The notes beneath the pieces were generated by a model, which saw only the letters and a program-made list of their open reading frames with translations, was not told where the DNA came from and ran no database searches. A program made the translations under genes and the position numbers. From contig CAZYDU010000004.1 of the NCBI GenBank assembly GCA_964646345.1, positions 1 to 64,000 of the forward strand: DNA of 64,000 nucleotides, given 5' to 3'. Each line of letters opens with the position of its first letter. Position 1 is the first letter of the stretch. Source of the DNA: RGIG1681 sp964646345. GTDB lineage: Bacteria > Bacillota > Clostridia > Christensenellales > UBA1242. Below, piece after piece: positions 1 through 10,800 of this stretch.

Positions 1-2
1 TC

Positions 3-188
3 TACTTGTATGACGATAAAATAACCATATTATTCAACTTTACAACACCACCAGACAAACCAAAACTAACATTAGAAGAAAACCTACAAACCTTAGAGCA
101 GATAAACTCTGCTTTATCTAATTCCCAAAGTTCGTGCATTGAACTCCAATTTGCACCACAAACACAAAGCATTGTGTATAAAAATTAA
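3..188 (+). CDS. C-terminal end of a probable site-specific serine recombinase (5' truncated by window)
   Basis: The reading frame is open from the left edge to the stop at 186-188, so only the last ~61 residues are present. The visible start, YLYDDKITILFNF, resembles the final strand seen in many large serine recombinases of Firmicutes mobile elements, where a 'DDKI.I.FN' segment comes close to the C-terminus. The rest is polar with no other motif. No catalytic domain is visible because it lies outside the window. A strong terminator follows immediately. The family call rests on a short motif and could be wrong; that it is the tail of a real gene is more certain than its product. Confidence 0.45.
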   Translation, partial: YLYDDKITILFNFTTPPDKPKLTLEENLQTLEQINSALSNSQSSCIELQFAPQTQSIVYKN

Positions 189-191
189 CTT

Positions 192-219
192 AGACCACCA
201 AATACGGTGGTCTTTTTTA
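192..219 (+). terminator. Rho-independent terminator after the recombinase-like gene
   Basis: A perfect 8-bp stem AGACCACC (192-199) / GGTGGTCT (206-213) with a 6-nt loop is followed by a T-run, directly after the stop codon at 188. Confidence 0.85.
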
Positions 220-329
220 TTGATTTTATCACTTGAGTAGAATGTGAGTAAATTTTTAAATTTAATCTCTAAAAAGAAAAATAATACAATTTTGGAAAAA
301 ATGAGTTTTTAGATTATATCTTACATCTC

Positions 330-358
330 TTGATTTATTTTTTAATTTATCGTATAAT
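330..358 (+). promoter_or_regulatory. Sigma-A-type promoter of the NUDIX gene
   Basis: TTGATT at 330-335, a 17-nt spacer and TATAAT at 353-358. Transcription would start near 365, giving a leader of only about 10 nt before the ATG at 376. The Shine-Dalgarno AGAAGG lies at 364-370, so the leader barely includes it. Confidence 0.6.
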
Positions 359-375
359 GTCATAAGAAGGTTATT

Positions 376-885
376 ATGGCATCTAAAGAGTATTTTGAAG
401 AAAAATCGAGATTATACTATGAAAGTTTTATGAACAACAAAAGCACCAGACACGTTAGGGGAATAATTATTAACGATGAGGGGCAAGTTTTGTTGTTGCA
501 TTTTAATAAGCGTAATGGTTACTCAATTCCTGGTGGAACAGTTGAAGAAAACGAGTCTATAAAAGATACAGTGCTCCGTGAAGTTTTGGAAGAAACCGGA
601 GCTGATGTTATTCCAATTAAAATTGTTGGTAAATATTACCATACATCAAAAAATTTCAATTATGAAGGAATTACTTTTGATTCTGAGCGAGTAGAATATT
701 TTTATTTCTGTAAATTTAAGGGATTTAAAGGTAAAAACCTTGGTGTAAAAGGAGAATTTGATGCCGGTGATGTTGAGACTGTTTTTCTGGATTATGAAGA
801 CGTGATGCATGCAAAACTCTTTAAAAGAGATAAATCCATGATTGAACGAGCTATGAATGAATATTTGTTATATAAAATTGATTAA
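376..885 (+). CDS. NUDIX hydrolase
   Basis: A 169-residue single-domain protein of the NUDIX superfamily, which hydrolyses nucleoside-diphosphate-linked compounds with Mg2+. The canonical NUDIX box (G-x5-E-x7-R-E-U-x-E-E-x-G-U) is complete at residues 54-76, with G54, E60, R68-E69, E72-E73 and G75 all in place, so it is likely active. It is preceded by the usual strand 'RGIIINDEGQVLLL' and the 'IPGG' turn. The substrate cannot be told from sequence. The start is supported by AGAAGG six bases upstream. It is monocistronic, with its own promoter and terminator. It sits between a recombinase remnant and a repeat field, so it may be part of an accessory region. Confidence 0.92.
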   Translation: MASKEYFEEKSRLYYESFMNNKSTRHVRGIIINDEGQVLLLHFNKRNGYSIPGGTVEENESIKDTVLREVLEETGADVIPIKIVGKYYHTSKNFNYEGITFDSERVEYFYFCKFKGFKGKNLGVKGEFDAGDVETVFLDYEDVMHAKLFKRDKSMIERAMNEYLLYKID

Positions 886-910
886 ACGTTGAATTTTGCA
901 ACGTTTTTTT
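885..910 (+). terminator. Terminator of the NUDIX gene
   Basis: Stem AACGTTG (885-891) / CAACGTT (899-905) with a T-run to 910. It overlaps the stop codon of the NUDIX gene. Confidence 0.85.
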
Positions 911-927
911 CATGGGCAAACATTTCT

Positions 928-1300
928 ATCAAGGGGAATTTCTCCATTCCGCTGACGCTCCAGTCTAAATGACATGGGTGAAAAAATTGAAATGACTCAA
1001 GAGAAGAAGTATATGTCTTCCAAGTGTCATCTCGACCAAACGCAGTGCGTGGAGAGATCTCTTGGGAAAAATATCCGCTTTCTAACTGGGGGATTTCTCG
1101 ACTACGCTCGAAATGACACAGGAGAAACGGGGATTTCTCCATGCGTTCGCTTCGCTCACTTAGTCAAAATGACACAGGAGAGTAACAAGCGGATAGTTCA
1201 AGGAGATTTCTCAACTTTGCTCGAAATGACACTGGGAGAAAAGTCGAAATGACACTAGAGAAACGGAAGTTATCGATTTCGCTCGAAATGACACTAAATA
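928..1300. repeat. Intergenic composite repeat field, copy A
   Basis: A 475-base stretch without a gene (886-1360), mostly tandem pieces of one repeat family. Arms of the type GATTTCTCGAC...GCTCGAAATGACA recur at about 1093-1118, 1204-1232 and 1273-1294, with a 'CCATGCG...CGCTCAC' variant at 1131-1173. A core, TCGACCAAACGCAGTGCGTG, occurs at 1032-1051. Each arm is partly self-complementary (TTTC...CGA/TCG...GAAA). About 117 bp (1001-1117) is nearly the same as 62101-62220. Open frames through it encode only repeat-derived peptides (HFERSREI type) and are not genes. Confidence 0.9.
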
Positions 1301-1360
1301 AAACCACGAGATTATCCTGTCGTTTTCTGAAACAAAAAAAATAACCCTGTTCATCTCTTT

Positions 1361-1612
1361 TTATTTTCTATATTTTAAATAATCAACTGAAACCGGCGAG
1401 TCAAACTGACTTGCTGTCCAGTAGTCGCAAACCATATTTGGTTCAACTTTTAAATATTCATCGTCATCTATACAAATTCCTTCATATTTGTTTTTTGAAC
1501 GATACCACATACATGTATAGCAACAATGAGGACGTTCGTATTGATTCCTTTTATAATTTTTTTCTTGCCTTTTATCATGTTTTTGATAAGACTCCCATGA
1601 TTTTAAAAACAT
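1361..1612 (-). CDS. Small cysteine-rich protein (possible metal or Fe-S site)
   Basis: An 83-residue basic protein. C30, C31, C34, C47 and C62 are arranged as CC-x2-C-x12-C-x14-C, followed by D-Y-W. This resembles small bacterial proteins of the pattern 'C..C.WFR...G.C......C..W' thought to hold a metal or an Fe-S cluster; whether it does so here is inference. The start at 1612 has a good Shine-Dalgarno, GGGAG, seven bases upstream. It lies 21 bases downstream of the membrane protein stop at 1634, so the two are probably co-transcribed. No specific function is recognised. Confidence 0.7.
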   Translation of the reverse strand: MFLKSWESYQKHDKRQEKNYKRNQYERPHCCYTCMWYRSKNKYEGICIDDDEYLKVEPNMVCDYWTASQFDSPVSVDYLKYRK

Positions 1613-1633
1613 ATTTTTCTCCCTTATATAATA

Positions 1634-2236
1634 CTATGCCTCAAACGGCGATCCGACTGTAAATCTAACAATAAACATGCCGGCAATCATTACAAGCCCA
1701 ATTATTAATGACGTGACAAGCCATGCCATTAACGAAATTTGGAATAATCTTGTTAAAATCCAGCCAACTATAAGTGTTGGTATAAATCCAGTTGGAATGC
1801 AGTATGCCACCATAAACCCAGAATATCCGACACCTTTTGCCATAAAGTTTGAAAACCCGCCCACACAAGCTGCAGGAAATAAGCAAGAGATGAATAAAAA
1901 TCCAGAATAAAAGCTTCCATAATAGTACTTTGGGTCTGTTGCTTCACCTAGCATAAGCCATCCACCTTTATCTGCAAGTATTGTGATATGCAAGATTAAT
2001 GTTGGAATTATTGTTAAAGCTAAACCAATCCAACCGATCCATTCATTGTAAGTTTCATCTAATCCAAAACTTACCGACATTATTAAAAGTCCAATTGGAA
2101 ACAAAACAGTTAAAATTATGGTTGGAAATCCGTTGTATTGAAAGTCTTCAGCTACCCAAGTTGTTACCAGAAATAAAACGAATGAAAATGCAATTGAAAC
2201 CACAGTTCTCCAAAAGGGTTTTTCAGTTAAATCCAT
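1634..2236 (-). CDS. Six-helix integral membrane protein of unknown function
   Basis: A 200-residue protein with about six hydrophobic helices (roughly residues 10-27, 38-57, 66-86, 106-122, 135-155 and 165-190) and very short loops. I chose the start at 2236 (MDLTEKPFW) rather than the upstream ATG at 2269 because GTGAGGT lies at 2241-2247, ideally placed for 2236, and nothing comparable precedes 2269. No catalytic or transport motif is recognised. It probably forms a two-gene unit with the Cys-rich protein downstream. Confidence 0.8.
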   Translation of the reverse strand: MDLTEKPFWRTVVSIAFSFVLFLVTTWVAEDFQYNGFPTIILTVLFPIGLLIMSVSFGLDETYNEWIGWIGLALTIIPTLILHITILADKGGWLMLGEATDPKYYYGSFYSGFLFISCLFPAACVGGFSNFMAKGVGYSGFMVAYCIPTGFIPTLIVGWILTRLFQISLMAWLVTSLIIGLVMIAGMFIVRFTVGSPFEA

Positions 2237-2387
2237 AAATACCTCACTTATATAAATTTTGTGTATCATTAATAATGTTTTTTGTAAAGAAATTTAATAT
2301 TATTATTGTATTTAATCGTATAAAAATTTTATTTAAAAAGGGTAAATCCTAATTAGATTAACCTTTAATATTTCACTAGTTTCAAAA

Positions 2388-2411
2388 GAGATAACCCTTT
2401 AGGGTTATTTT
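2388..2411 (-). terminator. Probable terminator of the 2405-4495 gene
   Basis: A palindrome, ATAACCCTTTAGGGTTAT, overlaps the stop codon of the minus-strand gene. On the minus strand it is followed by TCTCTTTT, a moderate T-run. Confidence 0.45.
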
Positions 2412-4495
2412 GTAATTACTTCATCTTCGGAAACTTTTTGCCCGTGGCTTCCTAAATGATTTTTCTTAAAAATTAAAATTAAAATTAACAAACCGATGTT
2501 TATCGCAATCAAAATGCAACCCAAAATTTGCAAAGTAGACCAAGCATCTGCCTTGATATAATCAGTTTCGATAAAGCCCGTAAATTCATTACCGTACTCG
2601 TCATTGAATGTGATTGATGTAAATCCTGTTTTTGTGTTACGTTTGCCGTTAATTCGCACGGTTTTGCCCGAATTTAAGGTAAATGGTAGGGTAGTTGCAT
2701 CTGAACTATCCGATAAATAAACTTTTGTGCCATCATTTTTGATGATTGCATTGGTTATAACAAAATCAACAGTATCCACAGGATTTCGAACACATCTAGC
2801 TTCGATGTATCCAACTTGATTATCATTGATTTTAACCTTTAACATTTTAACATTATTTGCTGTATATCCACCAAGCACATCAAGAATTTCAACAAGAGAA
2901 TTTTCTTCAATTTGCATAATAGTTTCAGTTACAAGATTACTTTTGCCAATTTTGCCTTTACAGAAAGTTGTAGGCAGTGAATACAGAGAAGAATTTGCCC
3001 AAATGGAAGCTTTTGCTCTTTCAATACCATTTTCGTCTTTGATAACTTTATAACCGGCTTCACGAACTGAAATTTGTGGCAATAAATCTAAGTAGTCATT
3101 TTTGATATAGCCAAAATTGTTACCATTAGAATTAGTGTACATACAGTAATCATAATCAGAGATTTGAGTACCATTTAATAAATGAGCTGTTCCAATTTTA
3201 ACAACATTTGTATCAATTCCTATGGCGATATCCGAGCTTGCGCCCCATGGATTTTCAAAAAGTTCGGTAACTCTATTGGCTTTTTTATAAACAAACTCAT
3301 CAACTGATAAGTAGTTAATTTCACACTCAGGATTTTGAATAGGTAAAGCCTTATTAACACCATTAGAACTTGTGAAAGTGATGTAATTTAACGATTGATT
3401 ATCTTTGTCAGGATAGGCGAAATAATTTCCATTGATTATTCCAAAATTTGAGTTTATGCATTCCACTTCCAAAACAAACGAACGTTTTTCGTCAGCAGTA
3501 CCACCATCTAAATTGAAAGAATAAAGTCTTAAACATTCGTTGTTATCATCTAAATCTTTAAATGTAATTGCAAGATAGTCTTTTCCATTAAAAGATGTTA
3601 TCATTGCTTCGGTAATATTTTCCCTTTGAGACGATCTAGATGATGATTCTTCGGTTGTGTTTGAAGGAATTTCAAAAGCATTTTCAGGAATTGTCTGATT
3701 GTCCTGAGCTAAAATCGTTAAGGATTTTAAATAGTTAACAGGGTAATAAATAATTTTTGTTTTATAAACAAATAGCAAATAGACTTTATCATTTACATCA
3801 ACACATGAAAGTGTTTTTATTAGATTTGTCGTGTTATCATTATTATCAAAATTTATATCTATTGACCTTTTTGTAACAAGGGACAAACTATCGTTTAATA
3901 AAATAATCTTTGATTTTTCGCCGATTGTTGAACTAGAAAAAGTGAATAACAAATAATCTTTTGCTGGTTGTTCATCACTTAAATCGTTAAGTAATGAAAT
4001 ATTTGTTACGTTAAAAATATCGTATTTGGGGTCTAATGAAATTTGTGCGTCAAATTCAGTTATTTTAAAAGTACTAGATTCAAGATTAATTTTGATAACA
4101 GTGTTAATAGTCTTTGTTGATGATGTTTCAGTGATTTCTTTCTGAATTAGCAGATATAATTCATTTTCATTTAAGCAAGCATCTTTTATATCGTATGCTG
4201 ATAAATCCATGTAATTGCTATCAAAAACTTTGCCATCTATATCATAAACTTTGAGCAAATTGTCGCCATTATCTATAAAATAAATTTTATTATTATAGAT
4301 AAAAGAGTAGGCGGGTTCACGAATAAATATTGAAACATTTGTTGATGCATATAGGTCTATATTTGTCGCCTGTGTTTCTTGTGAAACGATTGGTTTGAAA
4401 ATTTTGAATGTGGAAAAAAGCCCCGAAATAGAACCAATCAAAACACAAATAAGCGAAAAAAATGCTGTAATATTTTTCTTTAGAGAATTTTTCAT
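2405..4495 (-). CDS. Membrane-anchored extracellular protein with C-terminal SH3-like domains
   Basis: 696 residues. A basic N-terminus and hydrophobic segment (about 8-32) form a signal or anchor; a large beta-rich extracellular part follows, with propeller-like 'YNNKIYFIDNGDN' strands. Two SH3b-like units lie at about 475-570 ('VEILDVLGGYTANN...GYIEARC') and 575-640 ('FTGFIETDYIKAD'). A transmembrane helix at about 650-672 and a short charged cytoplasmic tail end it. SH3b-like domains often bind peptidoglycan; binding here is inference. The architecture matches the smaller protein at 37857-38747 on the other side of the giant gene. There is no Shine-Dalgarno before the ATG, and a -10 box lies immediately upstream, so translation may be leaderless. 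No exact function is known. Confidence 0.8.
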   Translation of the reverse strand: MKNSLKKNITAFFSLICVLIGSISGLFSTFKIFKPIVSQETQATNIDLYASTNVSIFIREPAYSFIYNNKIYFIDNGDNLLKVYDIDGKVFDSNYMDLSAYDIKDACLNENELYLLIQKEITETSSTKTINTVIKINLESSTFKITEFDAQISLDPKYDIFNVTNISLLNDLSDEQPAKDYLLFTFSSSTIGEKSKIILLNDSLSLVTKRSIDINFDNNDNTTNLIKTLSCVDVNDKVYLLFVYKTKIIYYPVNYLKSLTILAQDNQTIPENAFEIPSNTTEESSSRSSQRENITEAMITSFNGKDYLAITFKDLDDNNECLRLYSFNLDGGTADEKRSFVLEVECINSNFGIINGNYFAYPDKDNQSLNYITFTSSNGVNKALPIQNPECEINYLSVDEFVYKKANRVTELFENPWGASSDIAIGIDTNVVKIGTAHLLNGTQISDYDYCMYTNSNGNNFGYIKNDYLDLLPQISVREAGYKVIKDENGIERAKASIWANSSLYSLPTTFCKGKIGKSNLVTETIMQIEENSLVEILDVLGGYTANNVKMLKVKINDNQVGYIEARCVRNPVDTVDFVITNAIIKNDGTKVYLSDSSDATTLPFTLNSGKTVRINGKRNTKTGFTSITFNDEYGNEFTGFIETDYIKADAWSTLQILGCILIAINIGLLILILIFKKNHLGSHGQKVSEDEVITK

Positions 4496-4501
4496 AATTT
4501 T

Positions 4502-4530
4502 ATTATATTATTATTTTGTGAAATTTACAA
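4502..4530 (-). promoter_or_regulatory. Promoter of the SH3-like surface protein, predicting a leaderless mRNA
   Basis: On the minus strand, TTGTAA (4530-4525), a 17-nt spacer and TATAAT (4507-4502) precede the ATG at 4495 by only 6 bases. A start at the usual distance falls on or next to the A of the ATG. Confidence 0.5.
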
Positions 4531-4531
4531 A

Positions 4532-4579
4532 TAAAAAATAGGAATATTGAAATTTTGCTTTCTTTATTCCTATTTTTAT
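4532..4579 (-). terminator. Long-stem terminator downstream of the giant gene
   Basis: A perfect 13-bp inverted repeat (4534-4546 and 4565-4577) with an 18-nt loop, ending on the minus strand in TTTTTTATTTG. It is the first good hairpin reached by transcription leaving the giant gene through repeat field B. It could work on either strand. Confidence 0.6.
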
Positions 4580-4604
4580 GTTTGATGTAGTGTAAGTTTC
4601 AAGC

Positions 4605-4825
4605 TAGGGGATTTCTCGACTATGCTCGAAATGACAATGGGGAGAAAGTCGAAATGACAATGGGAAAAGAATAATTTATTCTTTAGGTGTCATCTCGACC
4701 AAACGCAGTGCGTGGAGAGATCTCTTTGAGAATATATCCACTTTCTAGCTAGGGGATTTCTCCATGCGTTCGCTTCGCTCACTTAGTCGAAATGACAATG
4801 GGGAGAAAGTCGAAATAACACTTAA
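4605..4825. repeat. Intergenic composite repeat field, copy B
   Basis: The gap 4496-4841 (346 bases) holds a promoter, a terminator and this repeat field, and no gene. Arm units occur at 4608-4634 and 4754-4798 ('CCATGCG...CGCTCAC' variant), and the core TCGACCAAACGCAGTGCGTG lies at 4695-4714. Its orientation is the same as copies A and D and opposite to copy C. It ends about 17 bases from the stop codon of the giant gene. Confidence 0.9.
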
Positions 4826-4841
4826 GCAATAGAAATTATCA

Positions 4842-7800
4842 TTAAAACATTTCAAGACAAGCCCACATTATTAAAAGAACACTTTCTAATGGAGCTCTAT
4901 TTACATACACATATTTAACATCAGGATTGTCATCGTTTAGAGATTTTAACTGGAACGTATCTTTATATAAATCCGCTCTTTCTTGCAACCTTTTCGTTTT
5001 ATTTGCTTCTTTGTTAAAGAACTTAGTAACGTCTGATGATATCCATTCAATAGTTGAAGCAGCTGAAATAGCGGTTGCACTTGCAGCAACACCGATTGCA
5101 ATATCAGCAACCCAACCAATAGGGGTTACCTGTGAAACAATAAGTGCTGCAGCACCAAGAGCAATACCAATCCAAGCAACAATTTCCATAACTGCATCGT
5201 GTTTTGTTTTGTAGTCTACTGGATTTAACTCAAAAATATAAGTTGTTAATCTATTCAAACTTTCATACTCATCACTTTCACTTATTGTAACTTTAACATT
5301 GATATTTTTTAGTTTAGTTGAATTTGTTGAACCATAAAATTCTGCTTCAGTCAAACAATGAGATGAAATACAGGTTGCGAAATAGTTTTCATTTCCACGC
5401 TGATCTGACAATAAGAAGAATGTTGAAAGCAAAGCAGCCATTTCGCCTTTTTCAAGTTCATCTGAAAAATCCTGTATTTTTTTCTTAAGATCATCGGACC
5501 AACCATCACTCTGGAATGACAGAGCGTTTCCAACAGAACCGCTTTTTCCACGTATGGTTGAACCATCACTTACAGATGAAAAATCAATTTTTGCAATGTT
5601 ATAGTAAGTGTAAGCATTAAGGCCATAAGCATCTTGTTTTATACCAACATCACTTTTAAAGTTTTCTCGTTTAAATCCTTTAAACCAATCACCATTACAG
5701 AAACCTTTAATACCTTCCTTAAACCAATTTCCAGCGCTTGCAACAGCATTTGAAGCTGCTGCTATTACACCGACTTTACCAGCAACAAATTTTTGTGCTT
5801 GATATTTTTCTTTTTGTTCATAAACAGCGAGAACAAGGTCGGTTTGAGCGAAATGGTTTTGAGTGAAGTTAGACGAAACTTGATTTTGAGCAATGGTTGC
5901 AACATCAATTCTTCTAACTTTCATGAATTTATCAGTAGTATTTGTTGAAACAGGCAAACGTGCAAGATACATTTCCTTTTTTTCGTTATCAATCTTAGAC
6001 CTTTTTATTGCTCCGGTTAAGAATGAATAGAATGTTTCATAAGTGCAATATTTTTTTAAGAATGAATTTGTACATTCACCATATTCATCACTGAACAAAT
6101 ATTCAATTTCTATATTATTCTCATAAGCCACAGGGTTAAATTCCATGATATAAGAATAGTAAAGCGTTGCAGTAACTCTATCAGAATTTTTACCAGTACC
6201 TTTTTGACCCAAGTTAACAATATCATTTAAAATAGTGAGAATCAGGTAAGCATCACTTATTACATAAATATCGTAATACTTGTAAATAAATGAGTAATAG
6301 GTATGTGGAACTTCATACATTTTGTCAGCATCACTATTCTTCGCATTTTTTTGCAAAACTCTAGTGTAAAGTTTATTTAAATTAGTCGTTGAATAAATAC
6401 CATCTTCACTATTACCAATAGCAGTACCAGTTTTACTAAACAAGCTAATGGTTGAATCATTATTATCAGCATCTTTTCCACCATCTTCACTTGTCAATGT
6501 TTCAGTTATAACATTGATTGAAGCATCTATAGATTTATAAACCGCACCATAAATAAGTGTAACATTAACGTTCATGTTTGGTAATTTGAAGTTATTTCCA
6601 TTATTAATGTTATATGCATACGATAGAGCATTTGTAAAGTATCCACCAACTTGTCCGTTTTCGGCAATATAGTATGAATCCATTTGTGATCCAATATTAT
6701 AATCATACTTAGTACCTAAAAGTTCTTCCGGGGTTGAAGGCTTGTAGATAACATCGCCTGATTTTTTGTTGTATTCATAATCAGCGTATATACCAACAGC
6801 AACTAGCCCTTGCACATTAAATTCAGAACCACTTGTCGTCACAACGCCTTTGTTAATCGAAACACCAGGAAGTGAACCGTCTTCATAGTATATTTTCAGT
6901 GTAAGTTTTATGCTTGTCACCGTACCCCTGGTTGTTTGTTTTGATTCAACAGCCATTGAGCTTACAAATGTTTTCTTTTGATCAGTTGAATTTTGCAACA
7001 CAGCTGAGATAACATTGCTTGATGTTGAGAAATCACCACTATCAATAACATAGCCATCAATGGTTATTGTGAATAGATTTTGAGCAAGTTTATAATGCTC
7101 GCCAGTTATGCCTTCGGCAACTAAATAGTTACTTGCTTGAAGAACATTTTTAGCAACATTTCTTGATGTGATGTTGTAAGTTCCATGATCCTTTGCAGTT
7201 TGGTCAATGTCACTTTCAAACACAACAACACTCATATAGTCAGTATAAATATCAACAGCTTCAGGATTTTCATAAGTTCCATTAATAATTGATTGAACCG
7301 TGCTAAGTTCATAAGCATCAAGACTTGTATCGAATCCCGTTGAACCTTCTATATGCTTACCTTCTTTATTATAGTATCTAACAAGTCCAGAGCAAACTGC
7401 ATATTGTTTTTGGTTATATTCAACATAAGCAAATCCATTTGCAAACTTAATTTCACTTGCTTCAAGCTTTTTAAGAATGCATGTATGGTCATCACTATTT
7501 TTTGTAATCAGTGCACCAGATCTGATATTTTCATAATTCAAACAATAAACATACTTATCGTTTCCGCTAATTTGATTTTTTGTTGAATAATAGTTTGCAT
7601 AATAGTTTTCTCCATCAAATGAATAAACAGCCTTGTTCATTCCATTATCAAGATAAGAGCCTGTATATTCAACATAATTTTTAGAATCATTATCATTATA
7701 TGGAATAACAAGATAAGCGTAAGATCTAGATTCTTGATTTGCTTCAGAATTTTTCTTATTAGATACGTTCAATTCTGATAAAGAATCTTTTTTTACACCT

Positions 7801-10800
7801 TCATTATCCTTTGATTCTATAACATAGTAATAAAAATCTTGAACAACCCAAATTCCATAGTCGTCTTCATAATATGTAAATTTAACATTACCTTGAGTTT
7901 CTTCCGTTGTTTGACCACTAAATGATTGAATACTTCTTCTTGCTAGCGATGGAACATAGTAAGCTCCATTAGCATTCTTGTTGTATACCAAGAAACCAGC
8001 TTCTTCAGAAAGATTGAAGTCGATAGTGCTTTTCATGATAGGTGTTGGAGTTGCATAAGTTACAGGTGTGGTATATTCTCCTATTTCATATTTATTGGTT
8101 ATAATAGTTCCATAATTATCAAACAATGTATAAACCAATTTATCAGTTGAATCTACGTATTTAAATTTATAATAATCAGCACCATTGCCTTGAACATGAT
8201 ATTCTATGGCAGATGTGCTTTGAGAATTGTCAGTATCATATCTAAAGAAACTATCTTTTGAGACACTTGTGAAATCTTGAGTATACATTTTATGAGCAAC
8301 GGTTCCAATAATATTACTTGCAGGGTTACTTGTAATGTTTGTGTATGCAAGGTAACTATCGTTGTTACCACCATTATCATCCTGATAATAGCCCATTTCT
8401 GTTTCGGCAATTTCAAGGGTAAGCTCATAGGATAGGGCATTGAAGAATACATACAAACCAAGGTTGTTTGTGATTTTAGTGAAAATCATATTGTTGGTTG
8501 ATGTATTGTTGTCTTCTGGGAATGAAACTTTCATTGAACTTCCATTACCCGTAACTCTAATTGAATTTTTGCTAGAAGTGCTATTTGATTGTTTCATGAA
8601 GTGTGTGAGGTTTTTATTAAACTTAGCATAAGTCTCACTCTTTCCAATAACATTAAGGTCGCCTGAAAAATATTTGCTAGCATCAGCACTATTAGTTTGA
8701 CCTTTCAATGCTTTTTCAATTTCTTGATAATTTGCACTTAGCTTGTCTTCAATAATCTCAGTTGTAACAGCTGTTTTGATTGCTGTCATTTGGTTTTCTT
8801 TTTCAATACCAAGTGAATAACCAAGATATGATGTTCCAAGTTGAGCTCTAGCTTTGATGAGTGCTGAGCTATTGTGTTCAACCAGCATTGGACCTTTAAC
8901 AGAACCCGAAGAAGATGAATCTTTAGCTTGTTCTGTTTCGAAAATTTGTGAGTGCAAACCTTGTTTACCACCTGATTGATCCCATAAATTAATAGTTACA
9001 TCGTTCATATTATCAAGATTTGAAATATCAACTCTTGTAATTTCGATTGTATAAACAACTGGGGCATAAATTGCATAAATATTGAAGTTTCCAGTAATTG
9101 GAATTTCGATGTCATAATACATGTAGTTGTATACTCTACCAACAGTAGTAAATCTAATTTTGTCTCCAAGATTGCAATAATCAACAGGTATAAATTTTGC
9201 CATATTGTATTTTGAGTAATATTCAACACCTTGCAAGCCATTGTAAACCTTTGCACCATTTACCATAATGTAATCAAGATATGTTGAGCAATATGAATCA
9301 AAGTCAGATACAATCATAAATCCTTTGATATAATATCCTGAATACATCTTTGCACCCAAACCTGTAATTTTCGCACTGGTTGACAAAGTTGTTAATTCTG
9401 AATAAGTTTGATAGTTTGTATTTGATTTATTTTCATAAACTTCGCCTTTCATACTTGTGACAGTTTTTGTCATTTGGTTTGTTGAATTTGAAAGCGATGA
9501 AGTATCTCTAATAACATAGCTTACATTTTCCATTAAGCATGACGAACTCTTAATTTCTCCACTAAACACAGGTGTTCCTGTGGTAATATTAACGTTTTCA
9601 TAGAGTGTTGTTACATTATTTTCATAGTCAATATGTAGATAAATCTTTTTATCACTATCGGCAACTTGTTTGTATGATGCATAACAAGAACCTGAACTAA
9701 TATTAATAGATTCATAAACATATTTTTGCTTCTTATAGGTAATAGAACTGTAAACTTTAATTACTGAATTACTACCATTATCACTTGTTCTAAAGTAGTT
9801 AGCTTTAACCCTATATTTAGTTGCAAGTTCATAATTTGTTGTAATTTTCGTATCTTGAGCACCTGAACTATTACTATTATAAACTTCAAATACGGTTTGC
9901 CTTGTGCCACCAGATTTACTAATTGAAATATTAAGTCTAATGTATGACGAATTGTTTCTGTAAATAACATAATTGTCACTTGTCAAGTTATTGTCTGAGT
10001 AGAAACTATATCTATTGCCACTATATGTAATGTAGGTTGGGTATACATAGTAACTATAGAATTTCTTAGTTTTAAACTCATTTTCAGTGAATATGGTTTT
10101 TGAACCAAACATATCGGCATCGTCCGACAATGTTTGAACTCTTGATGATGAAGTGAATGGGAATGTTGAATATAAGTTATAGTCACTACCAATCATATAT
10201 TGAGTGCCATCAATCTCAACATAGTCAAATTCATCTATTGACTCAGAACCATTTGTATACTTACTAGAATTATAAACATAATAAGTTGAGCCAGATTTTA
10301 TAGCGAGAGCTAAGTTAGAAAGTGTGTACTCTGATGAATTATATTTTATAGTTCCAGCTAAATTTGTATACAAGTTTCCATAAACAGAGTAAACCTTTGT
10401 ATGTGTTGGCAATGATTTTTCTTGAGTTGGAGTTATATCATATGTCAAACCTGTTGAAGCATTAAAACTTGAATCTGTGTTTGTTAATGTTTCCGTTTGA
10501 TATTCTCCGTTAAATTTAAACTTATTAACTATTTTTTGGTAAACTATATATCCACATTCAGTGCTTGCATCATTATAATCTGTATACAAACGACCATTGT
10601 TAACATAATATTTAACACCTGAGCTATTAAGTTTGTAATAACTTAATGATGTGCTAAGTGTAACGGTTTCTTCATAGGTTATTGAAATATTATCAGCTTC
10701 GCCAGTTGCACCTTCGACAAATGAAGTGTTGAACATATAGCTTGAGTCTGATTCATCTCTTTCTAAGATTGCATCTTCATTGCCATAAATCATGATTTGT

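Noticed and set aside
882..1252. Open frames on both strands in repeat field A
   Set aside because: The peptides (HFERSREI and CHLDQTQCVERS types) are translations of the repeat family; no ribosome sites, and the same peptides arise at every repeat copy.
928..1300. CRISPR array
   Set aside because: Repeat spacing is irregular, repeats vary, spacers are shared between distant copies, and there are no cas genes.
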